DNA of 64,000 nt from an uncultured Paracoccaceae bacterium (GTDB lineage Bacteria > Pseudomonadota > Alphaproteobacteria > Rhodobacterales > Rhodobacteraceae): the NCBI GenBank assembly GCA_938092015.1, contig CALKOT010000005.1:1-64000 (forward strand). Reading direction: 5' to 3'. Each line of letters opens with the position of its first letter. Within the stretch, counting starts at the first letter, position 1. Position numbers and translations under genes: made by a program. Positions 18,376 through 28,667 of the stretch are shown piece after piece. The notes under the pieces were generated by a model. The model saw only the letters and a list, made by a program, of their open reading frames with translations. It did no database searches and had not been told where the DNA came from.

Positions 18376-19220
18376 GCGCTTTCCTCGGCCAGCGTCGCCG
18401 CAAGCCCTTCGCGATAGGTCGGGTGTTTTACCTTAACGCCAAGCTCTTCGCGTAATCGCTGGTTCGATACCCGTTTCGATTCAGCATAGAAACTTGCAGC
18501 CATGGGCGACATTTCAACTTGATCAATTGGCGTCAGCGGCGGCGGCTCCACCCCCAGCAATTCGGCCGCATAGGCGATGACGTCCTGCGGTGGGGCAGCT
18601 TCGTTATCGCACAAATTATACGCCCGAACTGGGTTGGGCGCCTCAATCGACGCCTCAAGCGCAGCAGCTATATCATCGCGGTGAATGCGGGAAAAAACCT
18701 GACCAGGTTTTTCAATCCGACGCGCGGTTCCGTTACGGACCTTGGAAAAGGGCCCGCGCCCCGGCCCATAGATCCCAGCCAGACGAAAAATATGAAGCGG
18801 CAGGTTCATATCCCGCCATTCAGCCTCTGCCCGAACGCGCAAAGCACCGCGCTTGGTTGAAGGGGTCAAGGGAGTGTCCTCATCAACCCAGCCGCCGCCA
18901 TGGTCACCGTAGACACCGGTGGTCGACAGATAGCCAACCCAGTCAAAGCTTGCATTGGCGATCACGTCTTTCGCTTCCCGCAATGTCGGATCACCCGCCT
19001 CATCTGGTCCTGCAGACACCAGAAAATGCGTCACGCCCGCAAGATCGTTTGCTACGGGTGGCCAGGATACCGCCTCAACCCCTAGCACCGCCATCTCAGC
19101 CTGTTTGGCGTCTTTTGACGTTGTCCCTTTCACCCGCCATCCCTGCGTGATCAGTCGTTTGGCCAGCGCAGCGGCGGAGTATCCGTAACCTGCGCAATAC
19201 AAAGTGAGGGGTTCTGGCAT
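18372..19220 (-). CDS. NAD(P)-dependent epimerase/dehydratase-like protein (YeeZ type)
   Basis: A 282-residue extended SDR-like protein. The N-terminus LYCAGYGYSAAALAKRLITQ is the dinucleotide-binding fold, and STTGVYGDHGGGWVDEDTPL with FRLAGIYGPGRGPFSKV follows, as in E. coli YeeZ. Substrate unknown. Divergent from the TPR gene over 56 bp and convergent with ygfZ. Confidence 0.8.
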   Translation of the reverse strand: MPEPLTLYCAGYGYSAAALAKRLITQGWRVKGTTSKDAKQAEMAVLGVEAVSWPPVANDLAGVTHFLVSAGPDEAGDPTLREAKDVIANASFDWVGYLSTTGVYGDHGGGWVDEDTPLTPSTKRGALRVRAEAEWRDMNLPLHIFRLAGIYGPGRGPFSKVRNGTARRIEKPGQVFSRIHRDDIAAALEASIEAPNPVRAYNLCDNEAAPPQDVIAYAAELLGVEPPPLTPIDQVEMSPMAASFYAESKRVSNQRLREELGVKVKHPTYREGLAATLAEESA

Positions 19221-19276
19221 TGGGTCCTGCGGCGTTAACGTTTATCAACTACGGCGTACACCATGGTGGAGAGACT

Positions 19277-20002
19277 ATGCGACCCCTATTCGCCCTTCCC
19301 GTTTTGATCGCCCTTGCAACACCTGCATCGGCTGATTTGCGCGACTATCAGAAATGCATCGACATGGCGCAGATCAGCCCCGAAGAGGTTCGGCGCGAAG
19401 CAATCGCCTGGTACACAGAAACCGGTGAGCCTGGCGCGCTGCATTGTGAAGCGGTGGCTCTATCGGAAATGGGTGCGCTCAGCACTGCTGCGAACAAACT
19501 GCAGGAAACAGCGCAATTGCCGGGTGTGGATGAGCTGACACGCGTCAATCTGCTGACCCAGGCCGCCCTGCTTTGGCGGGAAGAAGGCGACAATGACGCC
19601 GCCTTTGGCGCGCTCGACACCGCTGTCAAATATCGTGCGACGCCGCGTGTCTTGATCGAACGGGCGATCCTGCATGCAGACGCCAGAGCATGGGAAAAAG
19701 CGCATTCGGATCTCTCGCAGGCCCTGTCCACGTCGCCCCGTGATGCAGAGGCGTTGTCTCTGCGCGCCGCCGCCAACCGCCGGATGGGCGATGCAGAGGC
19801 CGCACGCCGTGACGCTATGCTGGCCATCGAATATCTGCCAGTCAGCCCCGCTGCTTGGTTCGAGCTTGGTAAAGCGGAACAGGCATTGGGCCTAAGTGAC
19901 GGCGCGCGGAGGTCGTGGTTGAAAACCATCGATGTCGCGCCCGGCAGTCCGTTTGCAACACTGGCGCGCGGCGCCCTTCAGGATATGGATGGGGGTGGGT
20001 AA
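19277..20002 (+). CDS. Periplasmic tetratricopeptide-repeat protein
   Basis: A 241-residue protein. The start at MRPLFALPVLIALATPASA gives a signal peptide and is preceded by GGAGAG; an upstream in-frame GTG/TTG-type start would spoil it. The mature part is a run of helical TPR units (AFGALDTAVKYRATPRVLIE, AHSDLSQALSTSPRDAEALS, ARRDAMLAIEYLPVSPAAWF), suggesting a scaffold for protein contacts. No enzymatic motif is seen. Confidence 0.8.
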   Translation: MRPLFALPVLIALATPASADLRDYQKCIDMAQISPEEVRREAIAWYTETGEPGALHCEAVALSEMGALSTAANKLQETAQLPGVDELTRVNLLTQAALLWREEGDNDAAFGALDTAVKYRATPRVLIERAILHADARAWEKAHSDLSQALSTSPRDAEALSLRAAANRRMGDAEAARRDAMLAIEYLPVSPAAWFELGKAEQALGLSDGARRSWLKTIDVAPGSPFATLARGALQDMDGGG

Positions 20003-20020
20003 TGGGTGTGATCACCCATT
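20001..20020. terminator. Hairpin between convergent TPR and queG genes
   Basis: AATGGGTG TGAT CACCCATT forms a perfect 8-bp stem with a 4-nt loop starting inside the TPR stop codon. T-rich sequence follows only weakly. Its position between two convergent genes suggests a bidirectional terminator. Confidence 0.55.
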
Positions 20021-20051
20021 ATCCTTTATCCAACTCTGCCTAGCTCTGCTT

Positions 20052-21167
20052 CTAAGACGCCGCAGCCCCCAGCCGCCATTCGTCCGCCACTTCGGCATCG
20101 TTATCAGGTTCCCTGATTGCGCCGAATTCCACTGGCGACATCAGTTGCGACAACGCCCAGACTGCGGCGCCTCTGACCAGTGGCGACGGGTCGATAAGGT
20201 GGGGCCTTGCCGCCTCAACCATCCCTGCATCACCTGAATTGCCAATCGCGTTCAGGACATTACGGATGAATCTGTCCCGTCCAATCCGCTTGATCGGCGA
20301 TCCAGCGAACACCTCGCGGAACGTTGCATCATCCAGACCGGCCAGATGGTCCAGACGCGGGCGGCGAAGCTCTACCCGAGCCCAGTACCCAGCCTCTGAC
20401 GCCGTTTCGGCGAATTTGTTCCAAGGACAAACCGCCAGGCAATCGTCGCAGCCATAGATTCGGTTGCCCATTAACGGGCGTAGATCGCGGGGGATCGGTC
20501 CCTTATGCTCGATTGTCAGGTAGGAAATGCAACGCCGCGCGTCTAGTTGGTAAGGTGCGGGAAACGCATTGGTCGGGCAAATATCCAGACAGCGCCGGCA
20601 ATCCCCACACCGATCTTCGTGAGGCTCATCAGGCGCAATATCCTCGGTCGTGAATATGGCGCCAAGGAAAAACCATGAACCAATCTCGCGACTAACCAGA
20701 TTGGTGTGTTTGCCTTGCCAGCCAAGACCTGCCGCCTCTGCCAACGGCTTTTCCATTACGGGGGCAGTGTCGACAAACACCTTGATTTCGGTGCCGGTCT
20801 GATCAACCAGCCAACGCCCTAGTCGCTTCAGGCGTTTCTTGACCAGATCATGGTAGTCGCGGTTCTGCGCATAGACCGAAATGACCCCGGTGTCGGGATG
20901 CTCAAGCAATGGCAGCGGATCCGCGTCCGGGCCATAATTCTCAGCCAGCATGATCACCGACTTGGCTTCAGGCCACAGCGCGGTTGGATCGCCACGCCAC
21001 ACCATACGGTCGGCCATCCACGCCATGTCGCCGTGCTGACCCGCTTCGACAAAGGCCTTCAAGCCGGGCACGGTTCGGTCAGTCATTGCGCCTGGCCGGC
21101 ACACGCCAATATCGGAAAACCCCTGTGCGCGGGCCTCTGCATTCAGGGCGTCGCGCAGCCCCGTCAA
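20052..21167 (-). CDS. queG: Epoxyqueuosine reductase QueG
   Basis: A 371-residue cobalamin- and Fe-S-dependent enzyme that performs the last step of queuosine synthesis in tRNA. The two 4Fe-4S motifs are [12 protein letters not shown] (about residue 188) and CDDCLAVCP (about 245), with [20 protein letters not shown] before them and a HEAT-like C-terminus. The start is a TTG directly after the TGA of the GST gene; no ATG lies near the family's normal N-terminus. Last gene of a five-gene minus-strand block. Confidence 0.93.
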   Translation of the reverse strand: MTGLRDALNAEARAQGFSDIGVCRPGAMTDRTVPGLKAFVEAGQHGDMAWMADRMVWRGDPTALWPEAKSVIMLAENYGPDADPLPLLEHPDTGVISVYAQNRDYHDLVKKRLKRLGRWLVDQTGTEIKVFVDTAPVMEKPLAEAAGLGWQGKHTNLVSREIGSWFFLGAIFTTEDIAPDEPHEDRCGDCRRCLDICPTNAFPAPYQLDARRCISYLTIEHKGPIPRDLRPLMGNRIYGCDDCLAVCPWNKFAETASEAGYWARVELRRPRLDHLAGLDDATFREVFAGSPIKRIGRDRFIRNVLNAIGNSGDAGMVEAARPHLIDPSPLVRGAAVWALSQLMSPVEFGAIREPDNDAEVADEWRLGAAAS

Positions 21168-21836
21168 TCAGAAATCCAGGTCAGAATAATGCGGCTTGGA
21201 TGGAAAGCCAGGTATGTGATCTGCCAGCAAGGGTCGAAAACAGGGCCGCGATTTCAAGCGCGCATACCAGTCCTTCGCAGGCGGAGAAATCTCCCACGGC
21301 ACATCACCGCAATAGTCGAGACAGCTTAGATGCGCCGCAGCGGCAAAATCCGCGATACTAAGCTGATCACCGGCCAGCCAGTTGCGACCTTCCATCAGCC
21401 AACCAACATATTCGAGGTGATATTTGACGTTCTTCGCGCCCGCCTTGACGCAAGCGCTATCGGGATATCCGGCCTTCATCAAACGTTTGTTTACACGCTC
21501 ATAGACAAGATTGACCGTCACTTCGCGGTGAAACTTGCTGTCGAACCAACCGGCAAGTCGACGCGCCTCAGCCCGATCAATGCTGTCAGATGGCAGCAGA
21601 AGCGGCGTTGGTCCGGTTTCTTCGAGATATTCGCAAATCGCAGTACTGTCCGCGATGGTCTGGCCATCCTCGTCGACAAAAACTGGCACTTCGCCCGCCG
21701 GATTAAGGCGAAGAAAGTCGATGCGACGGTCCCATGGCAATTCTTCGACCAGCTCGGTCTCAATCCGTTTTTCGCCCAGAACAAGACGGACCTTGCGGGA
21801 AAACGGGGACAGGGGCAGGTGAAAAAGTCGGCGCAT
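21168..21836 (-). CDS. Glutathione S-transferase family protein
   Basis: A 222-residue cytosolic GST. The thioredoxin-like N-terminal domain starts RRLFHLPLSPFSRKVRLVLG and contains NPAGEVPVFVDEDGQTIADS, the glutathione-binding cis-Pro and Ser region. The helical C-terminal domain includes LAGDQLSIADFAAAAHLSCLD. The ATG at MRRLFHL is chosen over one 47 codons earlier. It abuts queG. Confidence 0.85.
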   Translation of the reverse strand: MRRLFHLPLSPFSRKVRLVLGEKRIETELVEELPWDRRIDFLRLNPAGEVPVFVDEDGQTIADSTAICEYLEETGPTPLLLPSDSIDRAEARRLAGWFDSKFHREVTVNLVYERVNKRLMKAGYPDSACVKAGAKNVKYHLEYVGWLMEGRNWLAGDQLSIADFAAAAHLSCLDYCGDVPWEISPPAKDWYARLKSRPCFRPLLADHIPGFPSKPHYSDLDF

Positions 21837-21915
21837 AGTTCCGATCAGAGGCTTGGCGTAGTGCGATCTTAAGTGCCTTGGCGGCGCGCCGATTGCAACC
21901 GTTCTGCGAGCCAGA

Positions 21916-22767
21916 TCAGGTGATGTCAGCAATAAATGAGCGGATCGCAGCGAACGCCTCTTCCGGCCGATCACCAACTACCCCATGGCCGCATTTGTCG
22001 AACACCTTGAACGCGGCGCCGTCGGGCAGGCTGGCGACGATACCTTCGTTCATCGACAGCGGTGTGACTGGGTCTTCGCGCCCAGCCATGACCAACACAG
22101 GGCAGGTCACATTTGACAGCGCGCCCTGAAAATCCATGCGCCCTTGCTCGTTCGCCGGGCCATTGAGGTGCAGCGCCACGTCGTTTTTCAGGATGATGCG
22201 GCTTAACACATCCGGGTCCATAAGGGTTTGAAAATACAAAGACATGCACACCTCATGGTATCGCATCCGCGTCTCAACTGTCGGCGCTGACCAGTAGTTT
22301 CGCGCAGCCTCAGCCGCTTTTGCCCCGCCAAGCGCGCCGAAAGCAGCATACATCGCTTCAAAATCGAATTTCGCCGCTGTTGAGATCAGGATTAGCGCGC
22401 CCAAATGATTTGGGTGCCGCGTAGCGTAGGATTGTGCGACGAAAGCGCCAAACGACGTGCCAATGACAATGGGTTTTTGAACGCCCAGCGCATCACAAAG
22501 GTCTTTCACATCGTCGCCCCACTGATCCAGCGTCCAGCGGTCGGGCAGGCCATCATCGCTGCGCCCGTTCCCGCGACGGTCGAGGTAGATGATCTGGGCA
22601 ATATCAGCTAGTTCAGACCACGCTGGTTTATGGATCGCGTGATCGGCCCCCGGTCCACCATGCAGAAGGATAACAGTCTGGCGTTCACGCAAGTTCGCGC
22701 CATCAGCAACCAGCTTAGCGCCTTCGACATCAAAAAACAGGCGTACGCCATTGACGATCACATGCAT
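21916..22767 (-). CDS. Alpha/beta hydrolase (proline iminopeptidase-like)
   Basis: A 283-residue alpha/beta hydrolase. The oxyanion motif LLHGGPGADH, the strand-turn YLDRRGNGRSDDG, the nucleophile elbow GTSFGAF and the late His in KCGHGV are present. HGGPG and DRRGNGRSD are typical of proline iminopeptidases and related esterases. Substrate unknown. Three bases downstream of mtgA. Confidence 0.85.
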   Translation of the reverse strand: MHVIVNGVRLFFDVEGAKLVADGANLRERQTVILLHGGPGADHAIHKPAWSELADIAQIIYLDRRGNGRSDDGLPDRWTLDQWGDDVKDLCDALGVQKPIVIGTSFGAFVAQSYATRHPNHLGALILISTAAKFDFEAMYAAFGALGGAKAAEAARNYWSAPTVETRMRYHEVCMSLYFQTLMDPDVLSRIILKNDVALHLNGPANEQGRMDFQGALSNVTCPVLVMAGREDPVTPLSMNEGIVASLPDGAAFKVFDKCGHGVVGDRPEEAFAAIRSFIADIT

Positions 22768-22770
22768 GGA

Positions 22771-23505
22771 TCAGTCCTCTTCAGGGGATAAAAGGCAGCT
22801 ATAGTTATCTTGCCATCGAATGTACTGAATATCATTTCTGATCTGTTTGACCGCTTTCAGATTTACATCGCGCGCCGTCCGGCGCCTGGGACTGGGCAGA
22901 ACCCAGGCCAACCGTGACGCCTGATCCAAGGTTAGATCACTCGCGGGAACGCCAAAATACTGTTGCGCCGCCGCCTCTGCCCCAAACACGCCGGTGTCGA
23001 ATTCCGCGATATTAAGATAGACCTCCAGTATTCTTTGCTTTGGCCACAAAGCCTCTACCAGCACTGTAAAACCCGCCTCAACACCTTTTCGAAGCCAGCT
23101 TGCGTCGGGCCAAAGAAAGGCGTTTTTCACTGTCTGTTGCGTGATTGACGACCCGCCGCGACGACGCTCGGGATCCTTCATCGCGCTGTAAATTTCTTTG
23201 AGATTAAACCCATAATGGCGACAAAACGGGGAATCTTCAGAAGCGATGACAGCGTGCTGCAGGTTCGGTGATACCTGATCCAGTGAGCGCCAAGTATGTT
23301 CAAGCTTGTCGACGCGCATTCGTTCAATAATCATCAACGAAGTGATGGGTGGATTGATGAACCGATAGGCCACAACCCAAAGCGTGCTGAACGCCGTGAA
23401 TACAACGCCTAAGAGGAGGATCCAACGCAGGACGGCGCGCACTGGTTTAGCAGCGAGTAGTTGCCCGAAAAGTCTGAAAGGCAGTCTGATGAGGCGCTTA
23501 GGCAA
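22771..23505 (-). CDS. mtgA: Monofunctional biosynthetic peptidoglycan transglycosylase
   Basis: A 244-residue GT51 enzyme with one N-terminal membrane helix (AVLRWILLLGVVFTAFSTLW). The catalytic segment ASEDSPFCRHYGFNLKEIYS, the GGSSITQQTVKNAFLW motif and EVYLNIAEFDTGVFGAEAAA follow in the right order. It polymerises lipid II glycan chains on the periplasmic face. It sits inside the five-gene minus-strand block. Confidence 0.93.
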   Translation of the reverse strand: MPKRLIRLPFRLFGQLLAAKPVRAVLRWILLLGVVFTAFSTLWVVAYRFINPPITSLMIIERMRVDKLEHTWRSLDQVSPNLQHAVIASEDSPFCRHYGFNLKEIYSAMKDPERRRGGSSITQQTVKNAFLWPDASWLRKGVEAGFTVLVEALWPKQRILEVYLNIAEFDTGVFGAEAAAQQYFGVPASDLTLDQASRLAWVLPSPRRRTARDVNLKAVKQIRNDIQYIRWQDNYSCLLSPEED

Positions 23506-23509
23506 GCCT

Positions 23510-24736
23510 TCAAGGCGTCAGCATTTTGGCGCGGGGCGAATTGCGCCTGCCTTGGAACCGATCCTTCAACGACTGTTCGCCAGAAACAACGCTTAGGAAA
23601 TCAAATCCGCCCTCTTTGTCCGGCGCCGCGAGGTATTTCATGTGAAGGCCCATGGCGCGAAACCGCGTGCGTTTGTCGTCCGGATCAGGACTGGCCTTGC
23701 CGAATTTGGCCGAAATCACCCGCGGCGATCTCGCCTCAACGGGCGGGTCTTTCAGCAACAGAAGCGGATCGACCAATCCGAGAGAAAACCAGTCGCGCGG
23801 GGCGGACACATCGACCCATGTAAGGTCTTCATCCGAAGCGATGCGCGCAACGTCTAAGCCAAATCGGTCAGCGCCAACCCCGCCATGGCAGGACACATAG
23901 CCAGACACCGACCCAAGCGTCAAAAGTGAGATTTTCGCACGTCCGCCGGTCAGGTCCACATCCTGTTCCATCGCACGGGCCAACGAGCGTACGGCGACCA
24001 GCCCGCCCAACGAATGGCCTACGATAAGAATCTCATCGACTTTCTTCTCTTTCGCCGAATTGACGCATTCGGCGATGCGGTGGGCGAACAGCTCAACCCG
24101 CATTTCCAGACGGCCTGCGGGAAATTCCTCGTTCGCGACTTTGAACAGGAAATCAAAGAGCGCCAGCATTAGGTGAGCAAAGAAGGCTCGCTCAAACCTG
24201 ACAGACATATACAGACCAACCAGCGCACCAACGACCCGGCCAACCTGTGACGCCCAATCGGGCGCGCCCAGAATTTCGGCCCCTTCACCAGCCGTACGTC
24301 CGGCGAAAACGCCAAGTCCTATGAATAGCGCTAGCATCATGACGGGATAGAAGAACAGCCCACCCGGCCCTTTGGCGACGGAAAAGACGCGCTTCAATCC
24401 GCCGTTGAAAATGAAGCCGAACCAGGCCGTCAGCCCTGACCAAAGTTTTTTGATGAGAGGACGGCCTTGCCATTGGCGGACGATATCTTCGTATCGCAAA
24501 ATCTCGAACACGGTCTCGACGCGACCATCACCATGATCGGCCGTGATACGCCAACCTTCCGAGACATCGGACATCTGCGCAACCTGGCTCAACACCGGAG
24601 GGGCGCTAACCCGCTCAGCACCTGACCGCGCCATGATGCGGCGATAGCGTTCTGCCGTCGCAGGATCGAAGCCATGCGCGTAGAGCACACGCCGCCGCCT
24701 AACCGACCGCTTGTTGATTTCCGCCCCGTCTTTCAA
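23510..24736 (-). CDS. Membrane-associated alpha/beta hydrolase (lipase-like)
   Basis: A 408-residue protein with a serine-hydrolase elbow GHSLGGLVAVRSLARA (about residue 244) and, before it, hydrophobic stretches (GGLFFYPVMMLALFIGLGVF and VGRVVGALVGLYM) that could anchor it in the membrane. The opening RVLYAHGFDP resembles the oxyanion region of hydrolases. A TTG start is used because the first in-frame ATG would remove the conserved-looking N-terminus. First gene of the minus-strand block; substrate unknown. Confidence 0.7.
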   Translation of the reverse strand: MKDGAEINKRSVRRRRVLYAHGFDPATAERYRRIMARSGAERVSAPPVLSQVAQMSDVSEGWRITADHGDGRVETVFEILRYEDIVRQWQGRPLIKKLWSGLTAWFGFIFNGGLKRVFSVAKGPGGLFFYPVMMLALFIGLGVFAGRTAGEGAEILGAPDWASQVGRVVGALVGLYMSVRFERAFFAHLMLALFDFLFKVANEEFPAGRLEMRVELFAHRIAECVNSAKEKKVDEILIVGHSLGGLVAVRSLARAMEQDVDLTGGRAKISLLTLGSVSGYVSCHGGVGADRFGLDVARIASDEDLTWVDVSAPRDWFSLGLVDPLLLLKDPPVEARSPRVISAKFGKASPDPDDKRTRFRAMGLHMKYLAAPDKEGGFDFLSVVSGEQSLKDRFQGRRNSPRAKMLTP

Positions 24737-24911
24737 AGACTGGCTCTCACATTCGCAACTTTGTGTTCCCTCAGATGATTCTTACCTCAAACAGCGTCTG
24801 GGGTCAGCCCCGATCCTGCTGTCCAATTAGGCGCCTTCGGCCGTAAAGATACCATTTACGTGAGGGGCCAGCGCTGGGATGCTAGGAATTCAGCGACCAT
24901 CAGGGCCCAAC

Positions 24912-25550
24912 ATGACCAGCTCAGACGACACCCCCGACCTGCGATCCGCGTATGCATTGCAAACACCCGACGATTCGAAAGCTCTCTACCGGTCATGGGC
25001 GGCGACCTATGACGCGACCTTCGCCGATGCGATGGGATACGCCGCGCCTACCCGGATCGCCGCGCTCTTCGACAGCCGCTGGCAAGGCGGCGGGTATATT
25101 CTGGATGTCGGATGCGGCACAGGGCTGGTGGCTAAGGCTTTGACAGCACGCCCCGTGGACGGCCTTGATATCTCGGCAGAAATGTTGGCCGTGGCAGCGG
25201 GTAAAGACATCTATGGGCGGCTTATCGAAGGCGATCTGACAGCTAGGCTTAAGATCCCTGATCAAACCTATAGCGGCCTGATCAGCGCCGGAACCTTCAC
25301 CCATGGCCATGTCGGTCCAGAGGCGCTGGATGAGCTGACCCGCATCGCCGCACCCGGTGCGCTGTTCGTCTTTGGCATCAACGCCGAGGTGTTTAGAGAA
25401 TTGGATTTCGGCGCCAAACTGGCCGCGTTGGAAGGCGCTGAGAAAATCTCCGACGTCGAACTTGTCGAAGGGCGCATTTATGAAGACGGCGCAGAACACA
25501 CGACCGCCGATGACCGCTTTCTGGCAGCCGTCTTCCGCAAACCCACCTGA
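24912..25550 (+). CDS. Class I SAM-dependent methyltransferase
   Basis: A 212-residue methyltransferase: LYRSWAATYDATFADAMGY at the N-terminus and motif I ILDVGCGTGLVAKAL near residue 70, then GLDISAEMLAVA and GLISAGTFTHGHVGPEALDE. The ATG at MTSSDDTPDLRSAYALQTPD suits the family. Substrate not identifiable. Confidence 0.8.
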   Translation: MTSSDDTPDLRSAYALQTPDDSKALYRSWAATYDATFADAMGYAAPTRIAALFDSRWQGGGYILDVGCGTGLVAKALTARPVDGLDISAEMLAVAAGKDIYGRLIEGDLTARLKIPDQTYSGLISAGTFTHGHVGPEALDELTRIAAPGALFVFGINAEVFRELDFGAKLAALEGAEKISDVELVEGRIYEDGAEHTTADDRFLAAVFRKPT

Positions 25551-25648
25551 CAAAGCGTCACGAAAACGTTGGCTGACGGGTAATTGTTTGCTAACATACG
25601 ATTATTGGCGGTAGCGATAGCAGAATAATCCGTATCTTTTTCGTTTGC

Positions 25649-27829
25649 ATGGCTTTCTTAAGCCTGTCCCTGCCCACGCAGGCCCAGTTCTTACCGCAGT
25701 CTTCCGACGAAAAACCGGCGATTTCGACTGAAGACCTGACGCCAGAACTGGTCGATGGCGTCCTCGCAGGTTTGACCGATTCAGAAATCAGGGAACTTTT
25801 GCGCGCCGAACTGGTGCGCCAGGCTGAAGACAAGATGGTCGAAGAGACCGGCCCCGGCGCGTTCGAACTGATAGATACCCGCCTCACCGACATGGCGGCA
25901 GAGATTGACGAGCGTACGACACGCTGGGCCAAGGCACTGGCCAACATCGATAACCGCTTCAAAATTGTTAACAAGCGTTTGCAGGAAGGCGACCATGGCC
26001 TGACAGGCACGATCCTCGCGGCGCTCACTGTCATCGTCGCTGGCTTCGGCGCTGCGTTTATGACGCTGCGGATTACGCGAGGCTGGCGCACCTGGCTGAT
26101 GACGCCGATCCGTAACGGATACTGGGACAAAGTCGTGCGCACAGTGGCGCTTGGGTTGGTCGATATGCTGGCCATCGTTGCATTCATTGTAGCGACACGG
26201 GCCGCAGTTCCGTTATTGGCCGGGGCATTGGGCCGGTTCGAACAGATGCACTGGATCTACAAATCCGGCGTCACGCAGGGTTGGCTCGCCATCGTTATCG
26301 CCAGACGGGCCTTTGCGCCGGATGCGCCACAAATCAGAATTGCACCGCTGGATGATGAGGCCGCGATCAGCCTGTTCAGGCTGATGCGCCGCGCAGCGCA
26401 AATCATTTTGGGCGGCTGGGTGTTCGCGGGTCTTACTTTGCACGCCGGTTTGGGCTTTCCCCCCGCCATGGTGATAAACGCGCTGGCAGGTACAGTCGTC
26501 GCAGCACTCATGCTGTGGGGAATCTTCACCAGCGTCACTCGCATCAGGATGGCGACCGCCGCCGTTGTTGGCGACGCCGAGCAGTCCGGCGCCTTTAGCC
26601 GCATCGTCATCGCTGCCTCGCCTGCCTTTCTGGCGCTCTACATTCTGGGCGCCTGAACCTATTGGCTGTCGCTTTGGCTGGAAAATGGGCGGCACTTTCT
26701 GGCTGGGCCGCTGGGCACGCTGCTCGTTTACCTTCTGCTGCCAATCGTAGATCAGATGGGGGCAGAGCTTGTCCGCTCCGCCATTCGGTCTGACACCGAA
26801 ACGGCTGAACGTTTTCGCCGCGTCTTTCATGGTTTTTGGCGTCTGTTCATAGGGCTGGCCGCCATCGTGTTCGTTCTCTGGCTGTGGGGCTTTGATCTAA
26901 TCGGCGTCATCGCACGAGCAGAAGCGCCGTTCTGGTTTGGCGCCGTTCTGAAAGTCATCGCCGCGCTTCTTGTCGGTTATGTCCTCTGGCGGCTGGTTCG
27001 CGCAGCGTTGGATACAGAAAAGCGCACATCTGACGCGTCTGAGGATGTTGATCCGTCCGAAATCCCCGCCGCGACGCGGCTTGATACACTGACGCCATTG
27101 TTCAGAAACGTCATACTGTTCTTCCTGGCAGCAGTGATCTTCATGATCGTGCTCAGCGCCATCGGCGTCGATATCGGCCCACTGATCGCATCTGCTGGGA
27201 TCATCGGTATCGCGGTCGGCTTTGGCGCACAGGCCTTGGTGCGCGATGTCCTGTCGGGCGTCTTCTTCCTGATCGACGACGCCTTTCGCGTTGGCGAGTA
27301 TATTGAGTTGGAAAACGACATGCGGGGGGAGGTTGAGAATATCTCAGTCAGATCGCTGCAGCTTCGCCATCATCGCGGGCCTGTCATTACCATCCCATTT
27401 GGCGAACTCCGCCAGATCACAAACCACAACCGTGATTGGGTGATCTACAAAATGATGTTCCGGATGGAGCCTGACACCGACCCCCAACGCCTGAAAAAGG
27501 TGGTCAAAAAAGTCGGCGTGGAATTCATGGAGCATCCGGTCCATGGCCCCAAATTCATCGAGCCGTTGAAATCGCAGGGCGTTTACTACATCGACGACGA
27601 CAGCGCATTGGTCATTCGACTGAAGTTCAAGTGCAAGCCGCGCGCCCAGTTCGTTCTGCGTCGCGACATCTATCACCGGATGCGGGTGGTGTTTGAGGAA
27701 CAGGGCTTCAAACTGGCCCGCCGTAAGGTCGAAGTTGTCAGTGCGGATGACAAACCGCTGATTGAACAGGAAAAGGCCGCCGCAGTTCCGGAGGAGGTTC
27801 TAACCAACCCGCCGCCAGCCACAGTTTAA
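25649..27829 (+). pseudogene. MscS-family mechanosensitive channel gene interrupted by an in-frame TGA
   Basis: One continuous frame of about 727 codons broken by TGA at 26654-26656. The first part has a secretory N-terminus (SLPTQAQ), a coiled periplasmic segment and membrane helices. After the stop the frame continues TYWLSLWLENGRHFLAGPLG without loss of family-like sequence, then further helices and the MscS core (GIAVGFGAQALVRDVLSGVFF; PFGELRQITNHNRDWVIYKM). Downstream re-initiation at 26756 could yield a 357-residue protein that still holds the pore domain. The gene may be a recent nonsense pseudogene, a sequence error, or expressed in two parts. The N-terminal end also looks odd: hydrophobic residues extend upstream of the ATG without a start codon. 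Confidence 0.75.
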
Positions 27830-27939
27830 GAAATCAAGGTTTCGATGGTGACGCTGCCAGTGGCGCTGTTATTGCCAAGGCTGTCGTCAAACGATCCGCG
27901 CGTGTAGCGCTTTCGTATGTGTCCGCGCGAGCAGTACAT
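27826..27939 (-). CDS. Possible 37-residue ORF, unknown
   Basis: A short minus-strand frame starting MYCSRGHIRKRYTRG and ending SATGSVTIETLIS, whose stop overlaps the end of the channel gene. The frame is open for another 17 codons upstream of the ATG. The Asn/Ser/Thr-rich ending looks like real protein sequence, perhaps the tail of a lost larger protein. No function or family recognised. Confidence 0.25.
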   Translation of the reverse strand: MYCSRGHIRKRYTRGSFDDSLGNNSATGSVTIETLIS

Positions 27940-28060
27940 CGGGCAGAGTTGGCCTGCCGCATTTTGCGTTACTTTGATCGCATCTTCTGGCTGTTAAGCT
28001 TCGCCATTCGATGCGATAAAGTTGAACACGACAGGCCTTCTCATCAAATCATAGCAATGA

Positions 28061-28549
28061 TCATATCTGGTCGACCAACGCCTCGCCCAGTGAACAGGTT
28101 ACTTCACCCCGGCTGCCTTCAACGTTCAGCACTTTGACAACGCCATCTTCGATGAACATCGAATAACGCTGTGAGCGGCTGAGAAGGCCGACAGGCGGCG
28201 CAGTGAAATCAAGGCCGATGGCTTTGGTGAAGCTGCTTTCAGGATCGGCCAGCATGCGGATTCCAGCGGCAGCGGCGCCAGTGGCCTCACCCCAGGCTTT
28301 CATCACAAACGGGTCGTTGACCGAAACGCAGACGATTTCGTCCACGCCTTTGCCAGCCAGATCTTCGGCAGCGCCAACAAAGGACGGCACGTGTTTAGCG
28401 TGGCAAGTTGGGGTGAATGCGCCGGGCACAGCGAAAAGGGCGATTTTCTTGCCAGCGGTCAGGTCCGCGACCGAAACCGGGGCCGGGCCTTCGGCGCCAA
28501 GCTCAATGAAGTTTGCTTCGGGCAGTTTCTGGCCGATTTCGATGGTCAT
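28061..28549 (-). CDS. Peroxiredoxin, Prx5/glutaredoxin-dependent type
   Basis: A 162-residue cytoplasmic peroxidase of the AhpE/Prx5-like group. The peroxidatic Cys lies in VPGAFTPTCHAKHVPSFVGA (about residue 48), with the conserved Arg in GLLSRSQRYSMFIEDG. It reduces hydrogen peroxide and organic peroxides using thiol donors. The ATG at MTIEIGQKLPEA is used rather than one 63 codons upstream. Divergent from the SDR gene. Confidence 0.92.
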   Translation of the reverse strand: MTIEIGQKLPEANFIELGAEGPAPVSVADLTAGKKIALFAVPGAFTPTCHAKHVPSFVGAAEDLAGKGVDEIVCVSVNDPFVMKAWGEATGAAAAGIRMLADPESSFTKAIGLDFTAPPVGLLSRSQRYSMFIEDGVVKVLNVEGSRGEVTCSLGEALVDQI

Positions 28550-28667
28550 GATCGTGATCCTCTCGTTGGGTTCCGCTCGCCCTGATGGGCGTTCTTGTGT
28601 GAATATATGCGGGAAAGAGCGCATGTCGACGGGCGATGCAGACTCTGAGGGAAAAAGGAGACGCGAT

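Noticed and set aside
28203-28667. N-terminal extension of the SDR protein
   Set aside because: It runs antisense through the peroxiredoxin gene; the ATG at 28668 has a strong ribosome binding site.
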